This document shows, piece after piece, positions 55,759 through 64,000 of a DNA stretch of 64,000 bases. The stretch lies in contig NZ_JAFKEC010000018.1 of NCBI RefSeq assembly GCF_017848315.1, positions 20,270-84,269 of the forward strand, in the 5' to 3' direction. The position numbers and the translations under genes are program-made. The stretch's first letter is position 1, and each line of letters opens with the position of its first letter. Source of the stretch: Pseudomonas palmensis (GTDB taxonomy: Bacteria > Pseudomonadota > Gammaproteobacteria > Pseudomonadales > Pseudomonadaceae). The notes below the pieces were generated by a model, which made no database searches, was not told the DNA's origin, and saw nothing but the letters and a program-made list of their open reading frames with translations.

Positions 55759-57180
55759 TTACTTTCGTGAGGCCACTTTTCGTCCCCGGGCTTCCAGCGC
55801 GTCGCGTTCGCGGTCGAATGCCAGAAAGTACTTGTTGACGCTATTAACATAGCTGACCGGCCCCATTCCCACCTGCTCGAGCGCCACACGCTCTACCTGA
55901 AAGAACCACTGGTTGGGGTTCAGGCCGCGTCGCCGCGCCTCGGCCCGCATGGCCTGAACCCGCTCCGGTCCCAGGTTGTAGCCGGCCAGCACGAACGCCA
56001 TGCGCTCGCGTTCGTTGAGCTGGTTGCTGGAAAAGAACTTGCGCCGGATCAGTGCCAGGTAGCGCGCGCTGGCCTGTACATTGCCATCGACATTGGCGAT
56101 ATCGCTGATCCCCACCCGCTGCGCCGCACCGGGGGTGATCTGCATCAGCCCATGGGCGCCACCTGCGCCCCTGGCCGCCGGGTCAAGGGCCGACTCCTTG
56201 AACGCCAGTGCCGCCAGGTTCAGCCAGTCCAGGTTCTGGGCCTGGGCGTGACGCTGCAGCACCGGCCGCAGTTTTTCCAGGCGCTGGCGGTTGGCCTGGG
56301 CCAGCGGGTAATGCACCTTGTACAGGCGCCGGTAGATACGCTCGAACGCCACATCCTGATCGGCCGGGGCGTGATACCCCTTGAGGAAGCGATCGACACT
56401 GGCGTGCAGCATCGCCGCGTCGCGGCGCACGTACCAATGCATCGCCTCGGGCTGGGCCAGCTGCACCTTGCGCTGCACCAGCAGCTTGGGCATCACCTGC
56501 GCCCAGCGCCGGGCAATCGGCTGTTCGACCACGGTCAGGTGGAAGATGCCGGCCTGCACCATTTCCAGCACATCCTCCACCGCAAGGCTGGGGTCCGCCC
56601 ATTCCACCTTGAGCGGCGCCAGCTTGCGCAGGGCCAGGCGCTGGTTGATTTCGTGGAGGGTATCGCCTGCCGCACTCGAACTGGTCAGGGTCACGGTGCG
56701 GCCGGCAAGCTGCTCGACGCGCTGGTAGGTCCGTTCGCCCTTGCGCCCCACCAGCACCAGCGGCACATTCTCCAGCACCGGGTCGCTGGCCATCACCCCG
56801 CGGGTGGAACTCAAATCGATCAGCTCGCCGGGCGCCACCAGATCGCCCTCGCCACGCTGCAATGCGCCGATCAACTGGTCCTTGGCCTTGGGGATGATCT
56901 TCAGGCGGATCTGCTGACCGTCACGGGCACGCCCGTTGAGATAGTGCTCGAAGGCGATCAACCGATGGTATTCGATGCCCACCGGCTGGCCCTTGACCTC
57001 GCCGGAGCTGTTGCGGCTCTGGTTGACCAGCACGCGCAACACCCGGCTTTCACGGATCTGCGCCAGGTCGCGCACCTTGGCCGCAGGCACCGCCTGCTGC
57101 GGGCCGGGCAGGCGTGCGTGGGCCGGGCCGGCGCACAGCAGGCCCACACACAGCAAAAAAAGCCAAAGTGATCGCGTCAT
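55759..57180 (-). CDS. MltF-like membrane-bound lytic transglycosylase
   Basis: A 473-residue protein with a signal peptide ending near residue 22 (PAHARL). An extracellular solute-binding-like domain (about 35-265; RVLRVLVNQSRNSSGEVKG onward) precedes an SLT domain (about 290-450) with catalytic Glu in AALAFKESALDP, GLMQITPGAAQRVG and AGYNLGPERV. It cuts peptidoglycan to anhydromuropeptides. The start at 57180 has GGAGA upstream. It may be a paralogue of MltF encoded elsewhere. Confidence 0.92.
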   Translation of the reverse strand: MTRSLWLFLLCVGLLCAGPAHARLPGPQQAVPAAKVRDLAQIRESRVLRVLVNQSRNSSGEVKGQPVGIEYHRLIAFEHYLNGRARDGQQIRLKIIPKAKDQLIGALQRGEGDLVAPGELIDLSSTRGVMASDPVLENVPLVLVGRKGERTYQRVEQLAGRTVTLTSSSAAGDTLHEINQRLALRKLAPLKVEWADPSLAVEDVLEMVQAGIFHLTVVEQPIARRWAQVMPKLLVQRKVQLAQPEAMHWYVRRDAAMLHASVDRFLKGYHAPADQDVAFERIYRRLYKVHYPLAQANRQRLEKLRPVLQRHAQAQNLDWLNLAALAFKESALDPAARGAGGAHGLMQITPGAAQRVGISDIANVDGNVQASARYLALIRRKFFSSNQLNERERMAFVLAGYNLGPERVQAMRAEARRRGLNPNQWFFQVERVALEQVGMGPVSYVNSVNKYFLAFDRERDALEARGRKVASRK

Positions 57181-57344
57181 CCGGTCTCCGGCAAAGGGCC
57201 GCGATTGAGTATTTGACGCCATAATGAGCGGTCGGTCCGTGACAATTGACCGCAAAAGACCGCGACAACTTCTTGAAGTTCTTGGCGTTATTGGTATTTT
57301 TCGGCGCTGCCAAGCGCTTTTGCCGCACAACCTGAGGTAGCACC

Positions 57345-58151
57345 ATGCAACTCATCGACATCGGCGTCAATCTGACCAACCCAAGTTTCGACGGCAAGCA
57401 CGAGGCCATCTTGCAGCGTGCCGAGGCCGCCGGGGTGCATCAGATGCTGGTGACCGGTACAAGCCTGGCCGGCAGCGAAGCCGCGCTACACCTGTGCGAG
57501 CAACTCGACCCGCAGGCCCGGCGACTGTTCAGCACGGCCGGTGTACACCCCCACGATGCCAGCAGCTGGAACAGCGACACCGCGCGCCATCTGCGCGCGC
57601 TGCTCGAACAGCCACGGGTGCACGCGGTGGGTGAATGCGGGCTGGACTTCAACCGCGACTTCTCGCCGCGCCCGCAACAGGAAAAGGCCCTGGAAGAACA
57701 ACTGGCGCTGGCGGTGCAGCTGCAGATGCCGGTGTTTCTGCACGAGCGTGATGCCAACGAACGCCTGTTGCAGATTCTCAAGGACTACCGCGACCACCTG
57801 CCCGCCGCCGTGGTGCACTGCTTTACCGGCGAGCGCAGCGCCCTGTTCAGCTACCTGGACCTGGACCTGCACATCGGCATCACCGGCTGGATCTGCGACG
57901 AACGTCGCGGTACCCACCTGCACCCGCTGGTTGCCAGCATCCCCACTGGCCGCCTGATGCTGGAGAGCGACGCCCCCTACCTGCTGCCCCGGACCCTGCG
58001 CCCCAAACCCAAAAGCGGTCGCAACGAACCGGCCTACCTGCCCGAAGTGCTGCGCGAAGTGGCCCTGCACCGGGGCGAGACACCCGAGCAGGTGGCTGCG
58101 CACACCAGCGACTGCGCCCGGCGCTTCTTCGGGCTCCCCGACATAGTTTGA
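57345..58151 (+). CDS. tatD: TatD-family metal-dependent hydrolase (DNase)
   Basis: A 268-residue TIM-barrel enzyme. Metal ligands: IDIGVNLT (in place of the usual HxH, as in TatD of the YjjV/TatD split), HPHD near 66, [10 protein letters not shown] near 94, HERD, HCFTG near 148 and ESDAPYLL near 203. TatD has 3'-5' exonuclease and endonuclease activity. TGAGGT precedes the ATG. The missing first His pair is a feature of the TatD proper subgroup and not a defect. Confidence 0.92.
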   Translation: MQLIDIGVNLTNPSFDGKHEAILQRAEAAGVHQMLVTGTSLAGSEAALHLCEQLDPQARRLFSTAGVHPHDASSWNSDTARHLRALLEQPRVHAVGECGLDFNRDFSPRPQQEKALEEQLALAVQLQMPVFLHERDANERLLQILKDYRDHLPAAVVHCFTGERSALFSYLDLDLHIGITGWICDERRGTHLHPLVASIPTGRLMLESDAPYLLPRTLRPKPKSGRNEPAYLPEVLREVALHRGETPEQVAAHTSDCARRFFGLPDIV

Positions 58152-58161
58152 CGCATATCAA
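58148..58161 (+). promoter_or_regulatory. Anr-like box upstream of chemoreceptor
   Basis: TTGACGCATATCAA matches TTGAT-N4-ATCAA at nine of ten positions and has the same GCAT centre as the perfect box at 24087. It overlaps the tatD stop and is 77 bp from the chemoreceptor ATG. Confidence 0.5.
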
Positions 58162-58180
58162 GATTTGTCTTTGAATTGGC

Positions 58181-58196
58181 TGGCACACTGATGGCA
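58181..58196 (+). promoter_or_regulatory. Candidate sigma-54 promoter of chemoreceptor
   Basis: TGGCAC-N5-TGGCA resembles the consensus TGGCAC-N5-TTGCA with one mismatch, and the GG and GC are correctly 12 bp apart. It is 42 bp before the chemoreceptor ATG. Confidence 0.4.
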
Positions 58197-58237
58197 CCTT
58201 GCCAAATTGTTTCCGCTCAATCAGAGAAGACCTATCC

Positions 58238-59716
58238 ATGGGTGCCTGGCTCAGCAATATCTCACTGAAGTACAAGTTCTGGGCGGTGAACGCAGTCGCC
58301 TTCGTCACAACCCTGTTCGTGGTGCTGTATGCGGTGCACCTGGAAACCCGCGCCAGGGCCGAGACGGCCCAGGCCCGGGTGCAATCCGAAGCCCGCCTGC
58401 TGGCCGCCTGGCCCGCCGGCCAGGCCTTGCCGCAGAACGCCACCTGGGTCAGCTTCACACCCGGGCAGGCGCCCACCTTCGATGGCCAGGCGTTGCCGGC
58501 CCTGGCCACTGCCCAGGGCTGGGTCGAGCTGAACGGCATGCCGCTGCTGGGCAGCGACCCGCTGATCGGTGCGCAGGTCATCCAGCGCGATGGCCAGCAG
58601 ATCGCGGTACTGGCCCAGGCCCCGAGCATGGCGCAGGTGTTCACCGACCGCTTCGTCAACTATGCGGTGTGCGTACTGATCCTGATGCTGGCCATGCTGT
58701 GCGCTTCGCAGTTGCTGATCCGCTTCCTGCTCAGCCAGCTCAACATCCTCAAGGACGTGATGCTGCACGTCGAGAAGACCGGTGACCTGTCGGCACGGGT
58801 GCCGCTGTCCTGCGGCGACGAGATCGGCCAGATGGCCAGCGCCTTCAACGCCATGCAGACCACCTACCACCGCGTGGTCAACACCGTGGCGCGAACCGCC
58901 GCGCAGCTGGATGCCGGCGCCGCGCGCCTGGCCGCCAGCATGAACGAGGTGCGCCACGGCATGCTCGGCCAGCAGAGCGAAACCGACCAGGCCGCCACCG
59001 CCATCAACGAAATGACCGCCACCGTCTACCACATCGCCCAGCATGCCGGCGCCACACGCGACCTGTCGCAAAGCGCCGACACCCTGGCCGGCAGCGGCAA
59101 GGACGTGGTCAGCCGCGTGCAGTCGTCGATCTCGGGGCTCTCCACCGGCGTGCAGCAGACAGCCGAGATGATTCGTCAACTGGCCGAGGACAGCCAGAAG
59201 ATCAACAGCGTGGTCGGGGTGATTCACAGCATCGCCGAACAGACCAACCTGCTGGCCCTCAACGCGGCGATCGAGGCGGCCCGTGCCGGCGACCTGGGCC
59301 GCGGTTTCGCGGTGGTCGCGGACGAGGTGCGCAACCTGGCCAAGCGCGTGCAAAGCTCCACCGACGAAATCACCACCATGGTCTCTGCCCTGCAGGCCGG
59401 CACCCGCGATGCGGTGGAGTTCATGACCGAGAGCTCGTTCAAGGCCGACGACTGCGTCAAGCAGGCCCAGGAAGCCGGCGAGGCCCTGGCGGAGATCACC
59501 GGCGCGGTGGCGCAGATGCGCGAGAGCAATACCCAGATCGCCGTGGCGGCCGAACAGCAGAGCCAGGTGGCCGAAGAGATGAACCGCGCAGTGGTGAGCA
59601 TCCGCGACGTGACCGAAGAGACCGTGCAGCAGACCGTCGACTCGGCCACCACCAGCAGCGAACTGGCCACCCTGGCCGGCGAGCTGAACAAGGCCATCGG
59701 TCAACTCAAGCTATAA
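58238..59716 (+). CDS. Methyl-accepting chemotaxis protein
   Basis: A 492-residue chemoreceptor. Membrane segments at about 12-32 and 143-165 enclose a small periplasmic domain of roughly 110 residues (no CACHE or 4-helix family recognised). A HAMP domain follows, and a signalling domain has the hairpin tip [37 protein letters not shown] near 334-370. ATG at 58238 with AGAGAAG upstream. Anr-like and sigma-54-like sequences upstream suggest oxygen- or motility-linked control. Ligand unknown. Confidence 0.93.
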   Translation: MGAWLSNISLKYKFWAVNAVAFVTTLFVVLYAVHLETRARAETAQARVQSEARLLAAWPAGQALPQNATWVSFTPGQAPTFDGQALPALATAQGWVELNGMPLLGSDPLIGAQVIQRDGQQIAVLAQAPSMAQVFTDRFVNYAVCVLILMLAMLCASQLLIRFLLSQLNILKDVMLHVEKTGDLSARVPLSCGDEIGQMASAFNAMQTTYHRVVNTVARTAAQLDAGAARLAASMNEVRHGMLGQQSETDQAATAINEMTATVYHIAQHAGATRDLSQSADTLAGSGKDVVSRVQSSISGLSTGVQQTAEMIRQLAEDSQKINSVVGVIHSIAEQTNLLALNAAIEAARAGDLGRGFAVVADEVRNLAKRVQSSTDEITTMVSALQAGTRDAVEFMTESSFKADDCVKQAQEAGEALAEITGAVAQMRESNTQIAVAAEQQSQVAEEMNRAVVSIRDVTEETVQQTVDSATTSSELATLAGELNKAIGQLKL

Positions 59717-59735
59717 ACGCGATAGCCGCGCGCAA

Positions 59736-59757
59736 TTGGCCCCCTGGCGGGGGCCAA
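59736..59757 (+). terminator. Hairpin after the chemoreceptor gene
   Basis: TTGGCCCCC-TGGC-GGGGGCCAA, a 9-bp perfect stem without a clear T-run, 20 bp past the stop. Confidence 0.6.
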
Positions 59758-59800
59758 ACTACGCTTGGGTTATCCGTTTTGCACCTTGAGGAGAACCGTG

Positions 59801-60007
59801 ATGAACAAGCACCTGTTTCACCTGCCCCACTGGCATCACGCCCCTCGTACCCCCACCAACATCGCGCTGCAGCTGATTGCACTGCCGCTGCTGGCCATCG
59901 GCGCGCTGCTGGTCTTGAGCGGCGCGCTCGACGCCGACCTGGGCACCCTGGCCGTCGGCGTCATCGGCCTGCTGGCCGGTGTGGCGGTGGAGCGCCAGCG
60001 CCAGTGA
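59801..60007 (+). CDS. Small His-rich membrane protein
   Basis: A 68-residue protein behind a strong TGAGGAG. The first 17 residues are His-rich (HLFHLPHWHHAP). Two hydrophobic helices follow, about 20-40 and 44-62, and it ends in VERQRQ. It is probably an inner-membrane protein with a metal-binding or amphipathic N-terminal tail. No family recognised. It is convergent with the thioesterase gene, 1 bp apart. Confidence 0.75.
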   Translation: MNKHLFHLPHWHHAPRTPTNIALQLIALPLLAIGALLVLSGALDADLGTLAVGVIGLLAGVAVERQRQ

Positions 60008-60008
60008 T

Positions 60009-60812
60009 TCAGGCGAACACGGTCACCGTCTGGCGGCTGATGGCAAGCAAATCACCGGCCCCGTTCCACAAGGCGGCCGCCACATGGCCGTAGCCGTCAC
60101 GCGCGTAGTCGATCTGGGCGCAGTACTGGCACCAGTCCAGGGTGGTCAGGCTGGCCACCGGCTGCACGAACTCGATGGTCCAGGTCAGGGTGCTGCCGGC
60201 AGCGGGCTTGCTCAGGTGCGGCATCAACGCCGGTGGCCAGGCATCGACCAGCGCCAGCAGGTGGGCTTCGGTCACCGGCTCCTCGACCACATCCTCACCG
60301 CGCAGGCGCACCCAGCCGCCCATTTCGCGTGACCGGCTACCGCTGAACGGCAAGCCGCCAATGCCCCAGCGCATGGCCAGGTGGCGAATGAACTCGGGGG
60401 TCACGCCCTTGATGAAGGGCAACTCGGGGCTGGACTCGGCAAGGCTTTTCATCGGCACCGGCGCCAGCCCTGACACCTGCACCACCGAATCGCGCCCGGC
60501 ACCGAAACTGCCCTGTACCAGGGTCACCACCTGGCCATTCTGTACCGCGCGCCCCAGCAGCGAGCTGACCGCCTTGCCGTCACGCAACAGCTCCACCTCG
60601 AAACTGATCGGCACCCCAGGCTCGGCCGGCCCTACGAAGGTGATGGCCAGCGAGCGCACCGGACGGTCCGGGGCGACCTTGGCGTGCATGGCCTCGTACA
60701 CCAGCGCCGCCATCAGCCCGCCGAAACAGGCACGCCCCTGGGCCCATTCGGCCGGGATGGTCACCGCCTGGGGCTGCAGGCGCACGGCGGTGAGCAGTTG
60801 GGAAAAATTCAT
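60009..60812 (-). CDS. Double-hotdog acyl-CoA thioesterase-like protein
   Basis: A 267-residue protein of the TesB-like/4HBT_3 type. WAQGRACFGGLMAALVYEAM near 23-42 begins the first hotdog helix. The second hotdog (about 140-265) has LLALVDAWPPALMPHL and TLTWTIEFVQP. No signal peptide. It would hydrolyse acyl-CoA, substrate unknown. Confidence 0.87.
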   Translation of the reverse strand: MNFSQLLTAVRLQPQAVTIPAEWAQGRACFGGLMAALVYEAMHAKVAPDRPVRSLAITFVGPAEPGVPISFEVELLRDGKAVSSLLGRAVQNGQVVTLVQGSFGAGRDSVVQVSGLAPVPMKSLAESSPELPFIKGVTPEFIRHLAMRWGIGGLPFSGSRSREMGGWVRLRGEDVVEEPVTEAHLLALVDAWPPALMPHLSKPAAGSTLTWTIEFVQPVASLTTLDWCQYCAQIDYARDGYGHVAAALWNGAGDLLAISRQTVTVFA

Positions 60813-60896
60813 CGGGACCTCGACCAGTGGGCAAATGTGGCGATGTTAACCAGCCGCCGCGCCGCGCACAGGCCGCATTTGCGCCAAACACGCGAC

Positions 60897-61664
60897 TTAT
60901 CGACGTTGGATTTCGCTCAGCAGTGTCTCCAGCGTGCGGTCGGCACGTTGCTCGGCCGCCGCCTGTTGCGCCTGCCAGTGCGCCACGCAGGGCGCCAGGC
61001 CAGGCTGCTGCTCGGCCTGCAACAGCCACTGCAACAGGTCGTGCCAGTCGCCCAGATCGCCCTGGGCGCGCTTGAGCCCGCGGCGCAGGGCCGGGCGCAG
61101 GCGTTCGAGCTGTGGGTAGGCCTCGGCGCCATAGCGCACCCGCTTGATCAGCAGGCGCAGGCGGTGGCGGTCGTGCGCCGGGTCGTTCATGGCAGCCTGC
61201 AGGTTGCGCCACTGCTTGTGCAGGCGCTTGCCCACCCGCGCCTCCAGGCGGCGTACCAGGCCCTGGCGCTGGGCCGCGCGCAGGAACATCGGGAAGGCAT
61301 CGATGATCGCCAGCAGCCGCGCAAGCTCGGCGCTGGCCGCCACCCGGGCAAAGGTGCGGGCCGGGTCGCCAAGCTGCTGGCGGGCCACCTCGGGCAGCCC
61401 GCGTTCGAGCAACTGCGCGGCCAGCACCTCGCGATCGCGCAGCGGCGTGGTCAGGCGCCCCAACTCGGCGGCAGCATCCTCCAGCTTGTCCACCCCCGGC
61501 AGCCCGCGCAGGGGCCGCAGCAGGCTGCGCAGGCGACGCACGCTGGTACGCAGGTCATGCAGCGCCTCACTGTCGGTATGGGCCGCCAGGCGCGCCTGGC
61601 AGGCCAGCAGGCGCACGTGCAGGGTCAGCACCTGGGCGATCACATGGTCGAGCATTGCCGACAT
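60897..61664 (-). CDS. CHAD domain-containing protein
   Basis: A 255-residue all-helical protein. CHAD signature: ALHDLRTSVRRLRSLLRPLRG near 34-54 (conserved His and Arg pattern), then HRLRLLIKRVRYGAEAY near 166-182 and DLGDWHDLLQWL near 203-214. CHAD domains bind polyphosphate through these basic residues. No CYTH domain is fused here. It precedes the lipoprotein gene on the opposite end of a 14-bp gap, same strand, and is probably cotranscribed after it. Confidence 0.9.
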   Translation of the reverse strand: MSAMLDHVIAQVLTLHVRLLACQARLAAHTDSEALHDLRTSVRRLRSLLRPLRGLPGVDKLEDAAAELGRLTTPLRDREVLAAQLLERGLPEVARQQLGDPARTFARVAASAELARLLAIIDAFPMFLRAAQRQGLVRRLEARVGKRLHKQWRNLQAAMNDPAHDRHRLRLLIKRVRYGAEAYPQLERLRPALRRGLKRAQGDLGDWHDLLQWLLQAEQQPGLAPCVAHWQAQQAAAEQRADRTLETLLSEIQRR

Positions 61665-61678
61665 GGCCTGGTCCTCCC

Positions 61679-61957
61679 TCAGCGCCCGGCGCGCGATTCA
61701 CGGATGTAGAAGCGTGCCTTCTCGGCCTTGTTGCTGCAGCCTTCGAAGGCTTCGAACTGCTGCTGGGTCTTGGCGCCGGTCAGCAGCGACAGGGCCTTGG
61801 AATAGCTGACCGTGCCGGCGAAGCCCTCGGCCTTGGCCAGGTCCAGCTCCTTCCAGGCCGAATCCAGCTGATTGGCGCAGCTGTCCCGGTACGCCGTCTT
61901 GCCGGCGCAGCCGCTCAGTACCAGGGCAATCAGGGGCAGGCAGATCCAGGCTTTCAT
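61679..61957 (-). CDS. Small lipoprotein of unknown function
   Basis: A 92-residue lipoprotein with lipobox LSGC (LIALVLSGCAGK, Cys near 17). The mature part is helical (QLDSAWKELDLAKAEGFAGTVSYSKALSLLTGAK, then a C-terminal EGCSNKAEKARFYIRESR). A GAGGTAACACCG ribosome site precedes the ATG at 61957. It resembles pseudomonad lipoproteins of unknown role and lies just upstream of the CHAD gene. Confidence 0.87.
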   Translation of the reverse strand: MKAWICLPLIALVLSGCAGKTAYRDSCANQLDSAWKELDLAKAEGFAGTVSYSKALSLLTGAKTQQQFEAFEGCSNKAEKARFYIRESRAGR

Positions 61958-62117
61958 CGGTGTTACCTCAAAAGGAAAATGTTCGGGGTGGCACTTCGAC
62001 GGCACGCACGCTGAAAAGTGCCCTGCTCAGCGTAGCCCAGCGCTTGTCACGATTGAAGCACAGCCCTGAATGGGTGCATTGTTAGGCCCACGAGCAGAAC
62101 AGCCGCAAGGAACGACC

Positions 62118-63137
62118 ATGAGCAAACGCGTAGCACTGGTGCTGGGGTCGGGGGGCGCCCGAGGGTATGCACACATCGGCGTGATCGAGGAGCTGGAGCG
62201 GCGCGGCTACGACATCGCCTGCATTGCCGGCTGTTCGATGGGCGCAGTGATCGGCGGCATCTACGCCGCCGGCAAGCTCGACGACTACCGACGCTGGATC
62301 GAGAGCCTGGATTACCTGGATGTGCTGCGCCTGGTGGACGTGAGTTTCAGGCTGGGCGCGATTCGCGGCGAGAAGGTGTTCGGGCAGATCCGCAAGATCG
62401 TCGGCGAGGTCAACATAGAGAACCTGCGCATCCCCTACACCGCAGTGGCGGCCGACCTCACCAACCAGCAGGAGATCTGGTTCCAGGAAGGCTGCCTGCA
62501 CCAGGCCATGCGCGCCTCGGCGGCGATCCCCAGCCTGTTCACCCCGGTGGTGCAGGGCAACCGCATGCTGGTCGATGGCGGCATCCTCAACCCGTTGCCG
62601 ATCATCCCGGTGGTGTCCAGCCACTGCGACCTGATCGTGGCGGTGAACCTCAACTCCACCAACCAGAAGCATTACCAGTTGCCGGTGATCGAGCGGCCGG
62701 CGGCGTTCAAGTTGCGCTTCGACAACCTGATCAACTCGCTGGGCTCGCACCTGCCGTTCCGGCGCAAGGCCGCCGAAGGGCTGATCCGCATCGAGCAGGC
62801 GGCGCCCAACCCGTGGCTCAGCGATGCGGCCGAGCCCGAGGCGCAGCAGCCCTCGGCGGCGCCCGAGACTGACGGCGCGCCGAAATCGGCGGCCGGCTCG
62901 TTCATTGTCGACAACGTGGGCCCGGCTTCGCTGCTGGACCTGATCAACCAGAGCTTCGAGGTGATGCAGACGTCGCTGGCGCAGTACAAGATCGCCGGCT
63001 ACCCGCCGGATGTACTGATCAACGTGCCCAAGCGGGTGTGCCGGTTCTTCGAGTTCTACAAGGCGCCGGAGCTGATCGCGCTGGGGCGCGAGATTGCACG
63101 CGATACGCTGGACAACTATGAGGCCGAGAGGCGCTAG
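62118..63137 (+). CDS. Patatin-like phospholipase family protein (RssA-like)
   Basis: A 339-residue protein. Oxyanion loop GSGGARGYAHIG at 10-21, nucleophile S40 in GCSMGAVIGG, and catalytic Asp in VDGGILNPLP near 153-162. A Pro/Ala-rich linker (about 240-270) precedes a C-terminal helical region. I use the ATG at 62118 behind AAGGAACG. No signal peptide. Probably a cytoplasmic lipid hydrolase; substrate unknown. Confidence 0.92.
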   Translation: MSKRVALVLGSGGARGYAHIGVIEELERRGYDIACIAGCSMGAVIGGIYAAGKLDDYRRWIESLDYLDVLRLVDVSFRLGAIRGEKVFGQIRKIVGEVNIENLRIPYTAVAADLTNQQEIWFQEGCLHQAMRASAAIPSLFTPVVQGNRMLVDGGILNPLPIIPVVSSHCDLIVAVNLNSTNQKHYQLPVIERPAAFKLRFDNLINSLGSHLPFRRKAAEGLIRIEQAAPNPWLSDAAEPEAQQPSAAPETDGAPKSAAGSFIVDNVGPASLLDLINQSFEVMQTSLAQYKIAGYPPDVLINVPKRVCRFFEFYKAPELIALGREIARDTLDNYEAERR

Positions 63138-63153
63138 GCCGGCGAAGAGGCCC

Positions 63154-63852
63154 TCAAGCCTGCTCCGGCCCGATCAACCGATACCCCACACCCGGCTCGG
63201 TCACGATGAACCGCGGCGCCGTCGGGTCGTCCCCCAGTTTCTGCCGCACATGCGCCACCACGATGCGCAGGTAGTGGCTGTCCTCCACATGGGTGGGGCC
63301 CCAGATATCCTTGAGCAACTGCTGCTGGGTGATCACCCGCCCCGGGTGACGCGCCAGTTGCGCCAGCAACGCATACTCCTTGCGGGTCAGCGCCACCTCC
63401 TCGCCCGCCAGGGTCACGCGCCGGTAGGCAAGGTCCACGGTCAACGGGCCGAAGCGCGGCGCCGACTCTTCGGCCACCGCCTGGGGCACCTGGCGCAGCA
63501 ACGCGCGCACCCGCGCCAGAAACTCCTGGATGCCGAACGGCTTGGTCACGTAGTCATTGGCCCCGCCGTCCAGCGCCTCGACCTTCTGCACTTCGCTGGC
63601 CCGCACCGACAACACCAGCACCGGCACCTGGCTCCATTCGCGCAGTTCGCGCAGCACCTGCTGCCCGTCCATGTCGGGCAACCCCAGATCGAGCACCACC
63701 AGCTCCGGCCGACCCAGCGCCGCCTGGCTCAGGCCCTCGGCACCGGTGCCCGCCTCCAGCACCTTGTAGCCCTGCGAGCCAAGGCTGATGCGCAGGAACT
63801 TGCGGATCTGCGGTTCGTCGTCGATGACCAGCACGGTCGCGGTCTGGCTCAT
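63154..63852 (-). CDS. kdpE: Response regulator KdpE
   Basis: A 232-residue OmpR-type regulator of the potassium-uptake kdp operon. Receiver acidic pocket at D11/D12, phosphoacceptor D55 (VVLDLGLPDMDG) and K in VTKPFG near 105. Winged helix 130-228 with LTRKEYALLAQLARHPGRV and IVTEPGVGYRL. The stop-start overlap with the upstream kinase fragment, which fits KdpD, supports the name. Confidence 0.93.
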   Translation of the reverse strand: MSQTATVLVIDDEPQIRKFLRISLGSQGYKVLEAGTGAEGLSQAALGRPELVVLDLGLPDMDGQQVLRELREWSQVPVLVLSVRASEVQKVEALDGGANDYVTKPFGIQEFLARVRALLRQVPQAVAEESAPRFGPLTVDLAYRRVTLAGEEVALTRKEYALLAQLARHPGRVITQQQLLKDIWGPTHVEDSHYLRIVVAHVRQKLGDDPTAPRFIVTEPGVGYRLIGPEQA

Positions 63853-64000
63853 GGGGTCTCGCTGTCCAGTTCAGGTTGGGCCGGAAGCGGCAAGCATAGT
63901 GTGATGCAGGTGCCACGGCCATCGATGCCGTCCTCTACACGGATCTGCCCGCCATGGGCGCCGATCATGCCCTGGCAGATCGCCAGCCCCAGCCCCGTGC
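63849..64000 (-). CDS. kdpD: Sensor kinase KdpD, C-terminal end only
   Basis: The frame enters from the right edge and ends at a TGA overlapping the kdpE start (ATGA). The visible 49 residues are the end of an HATPase domain: GLGLAICQGMIGAHGG (G2 box region), then GRGTCITLCLPLP. Position upstream of kdpE identifies it as kdpD. The rest lies outside the window. Confidence 0.88.
   Translation of the reverse strand, partial: TGLGLAICQGMIGAHGGQIRVEDGIDGRGTCITLCLPLPAQPELDSETP

Overview
The window is a 64 kb stretch of GC-rich chromosome from a fluorescent Pseudomonas, most likely the P. putida group. The evidence is the gene order (acnB, prpD/prpF/acnD/prpC/prpB/GntR, then a retropepsin/transglutaminase/ATP-grasp trio, pabB, thrH, cysH, cysB, aroF-type DAHP synthase, oprI, tesA, greB), an OprI lipoprotein of typical Pseudomonas sequence, a strong Pro-Ala-Leu codon bias, and two families of paired REP palindromes typical of Pseudomonas genomes. 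Species assignment is inference. I see no rRNA, tRNA, CRISPR array, prophage or insertion sequence.

Layout. 0-2.8 kb: a secreted protein cut by the left edge, a DUF1543 protein, an isochorismatase-like hydrolase, and an MbtH protein plus type II thioesterase pair (accessory proteins of siderophore NRPS synthesis) behind a near-consensus iron-starvation sigma promoter. 2.8-5.1 kb: the most unusual locus, a two-gene operon of a six-repeat beta-propeller (lectin-like) protein and a CdtB-type genotoxin nuclease with a complete active site and an unrecognised 190-residue N-terminal region. 5.3-10.2 kb: LysE exporter, a betaine/choline-type ABC binding protein and permease without an ATPase, an ABC-F protein, and a second isochorismatase-like hydrolase preceded by what looks like a Thr-codon leader-peptide attenuator. 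10.5-18.5 kb: ilvE, a two-component system, cysS, glnS, ppiB, lpxH. 18.5-23.2 kb: a MarR-controlled tripartite EmrAB/OMF multidrug efflux operon. 23.4-28.6 kb: miaE, an Anr-box-controlled universal stress protein, a DUF1289 protein, and acnB behind a large nested hairpin.

28.7-37.2 kb: a complete 2-methylcitrate (propionate) operon of the AcnD/PrpF type led by its own GntR regulator, with twin TTGTCGACA operators and REP pairs between cistrons. 37.4-40.4 kb: retropepsin-like protease, inactive transglutaminase-7TM protein and ATP-grasp ligase, a conserved but poorly understood trio. 40.5-47.9 kb: pabB, thrH, cysH, cysB, a universal stress protein, a cytosolic 5'-nucleotidase, aroF, and a small acetyltransferase.

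48.4-57.2 kb: envelope genes, with oprI next to an L,D-transpeptidase, tesA divergent from a ybbA/ybbP-type ABC transporter, greB, DoxX, and an MltF-like lytic transglycosylase. 57.3-64 kb: TatD, a chemoreceptor with Anr-like and sigma-54-like upstream sequences, a small membrane protein, a hotdog thioesterase, a CHAD protein, a lipoprotein, a patatin-like protein, and kdpE with the end of kdpD. Most of the window is core metabolism. The accessory-looking parts are the CdtB/propeller operon and, less clearly, the region around 7.8-10.5 kb.
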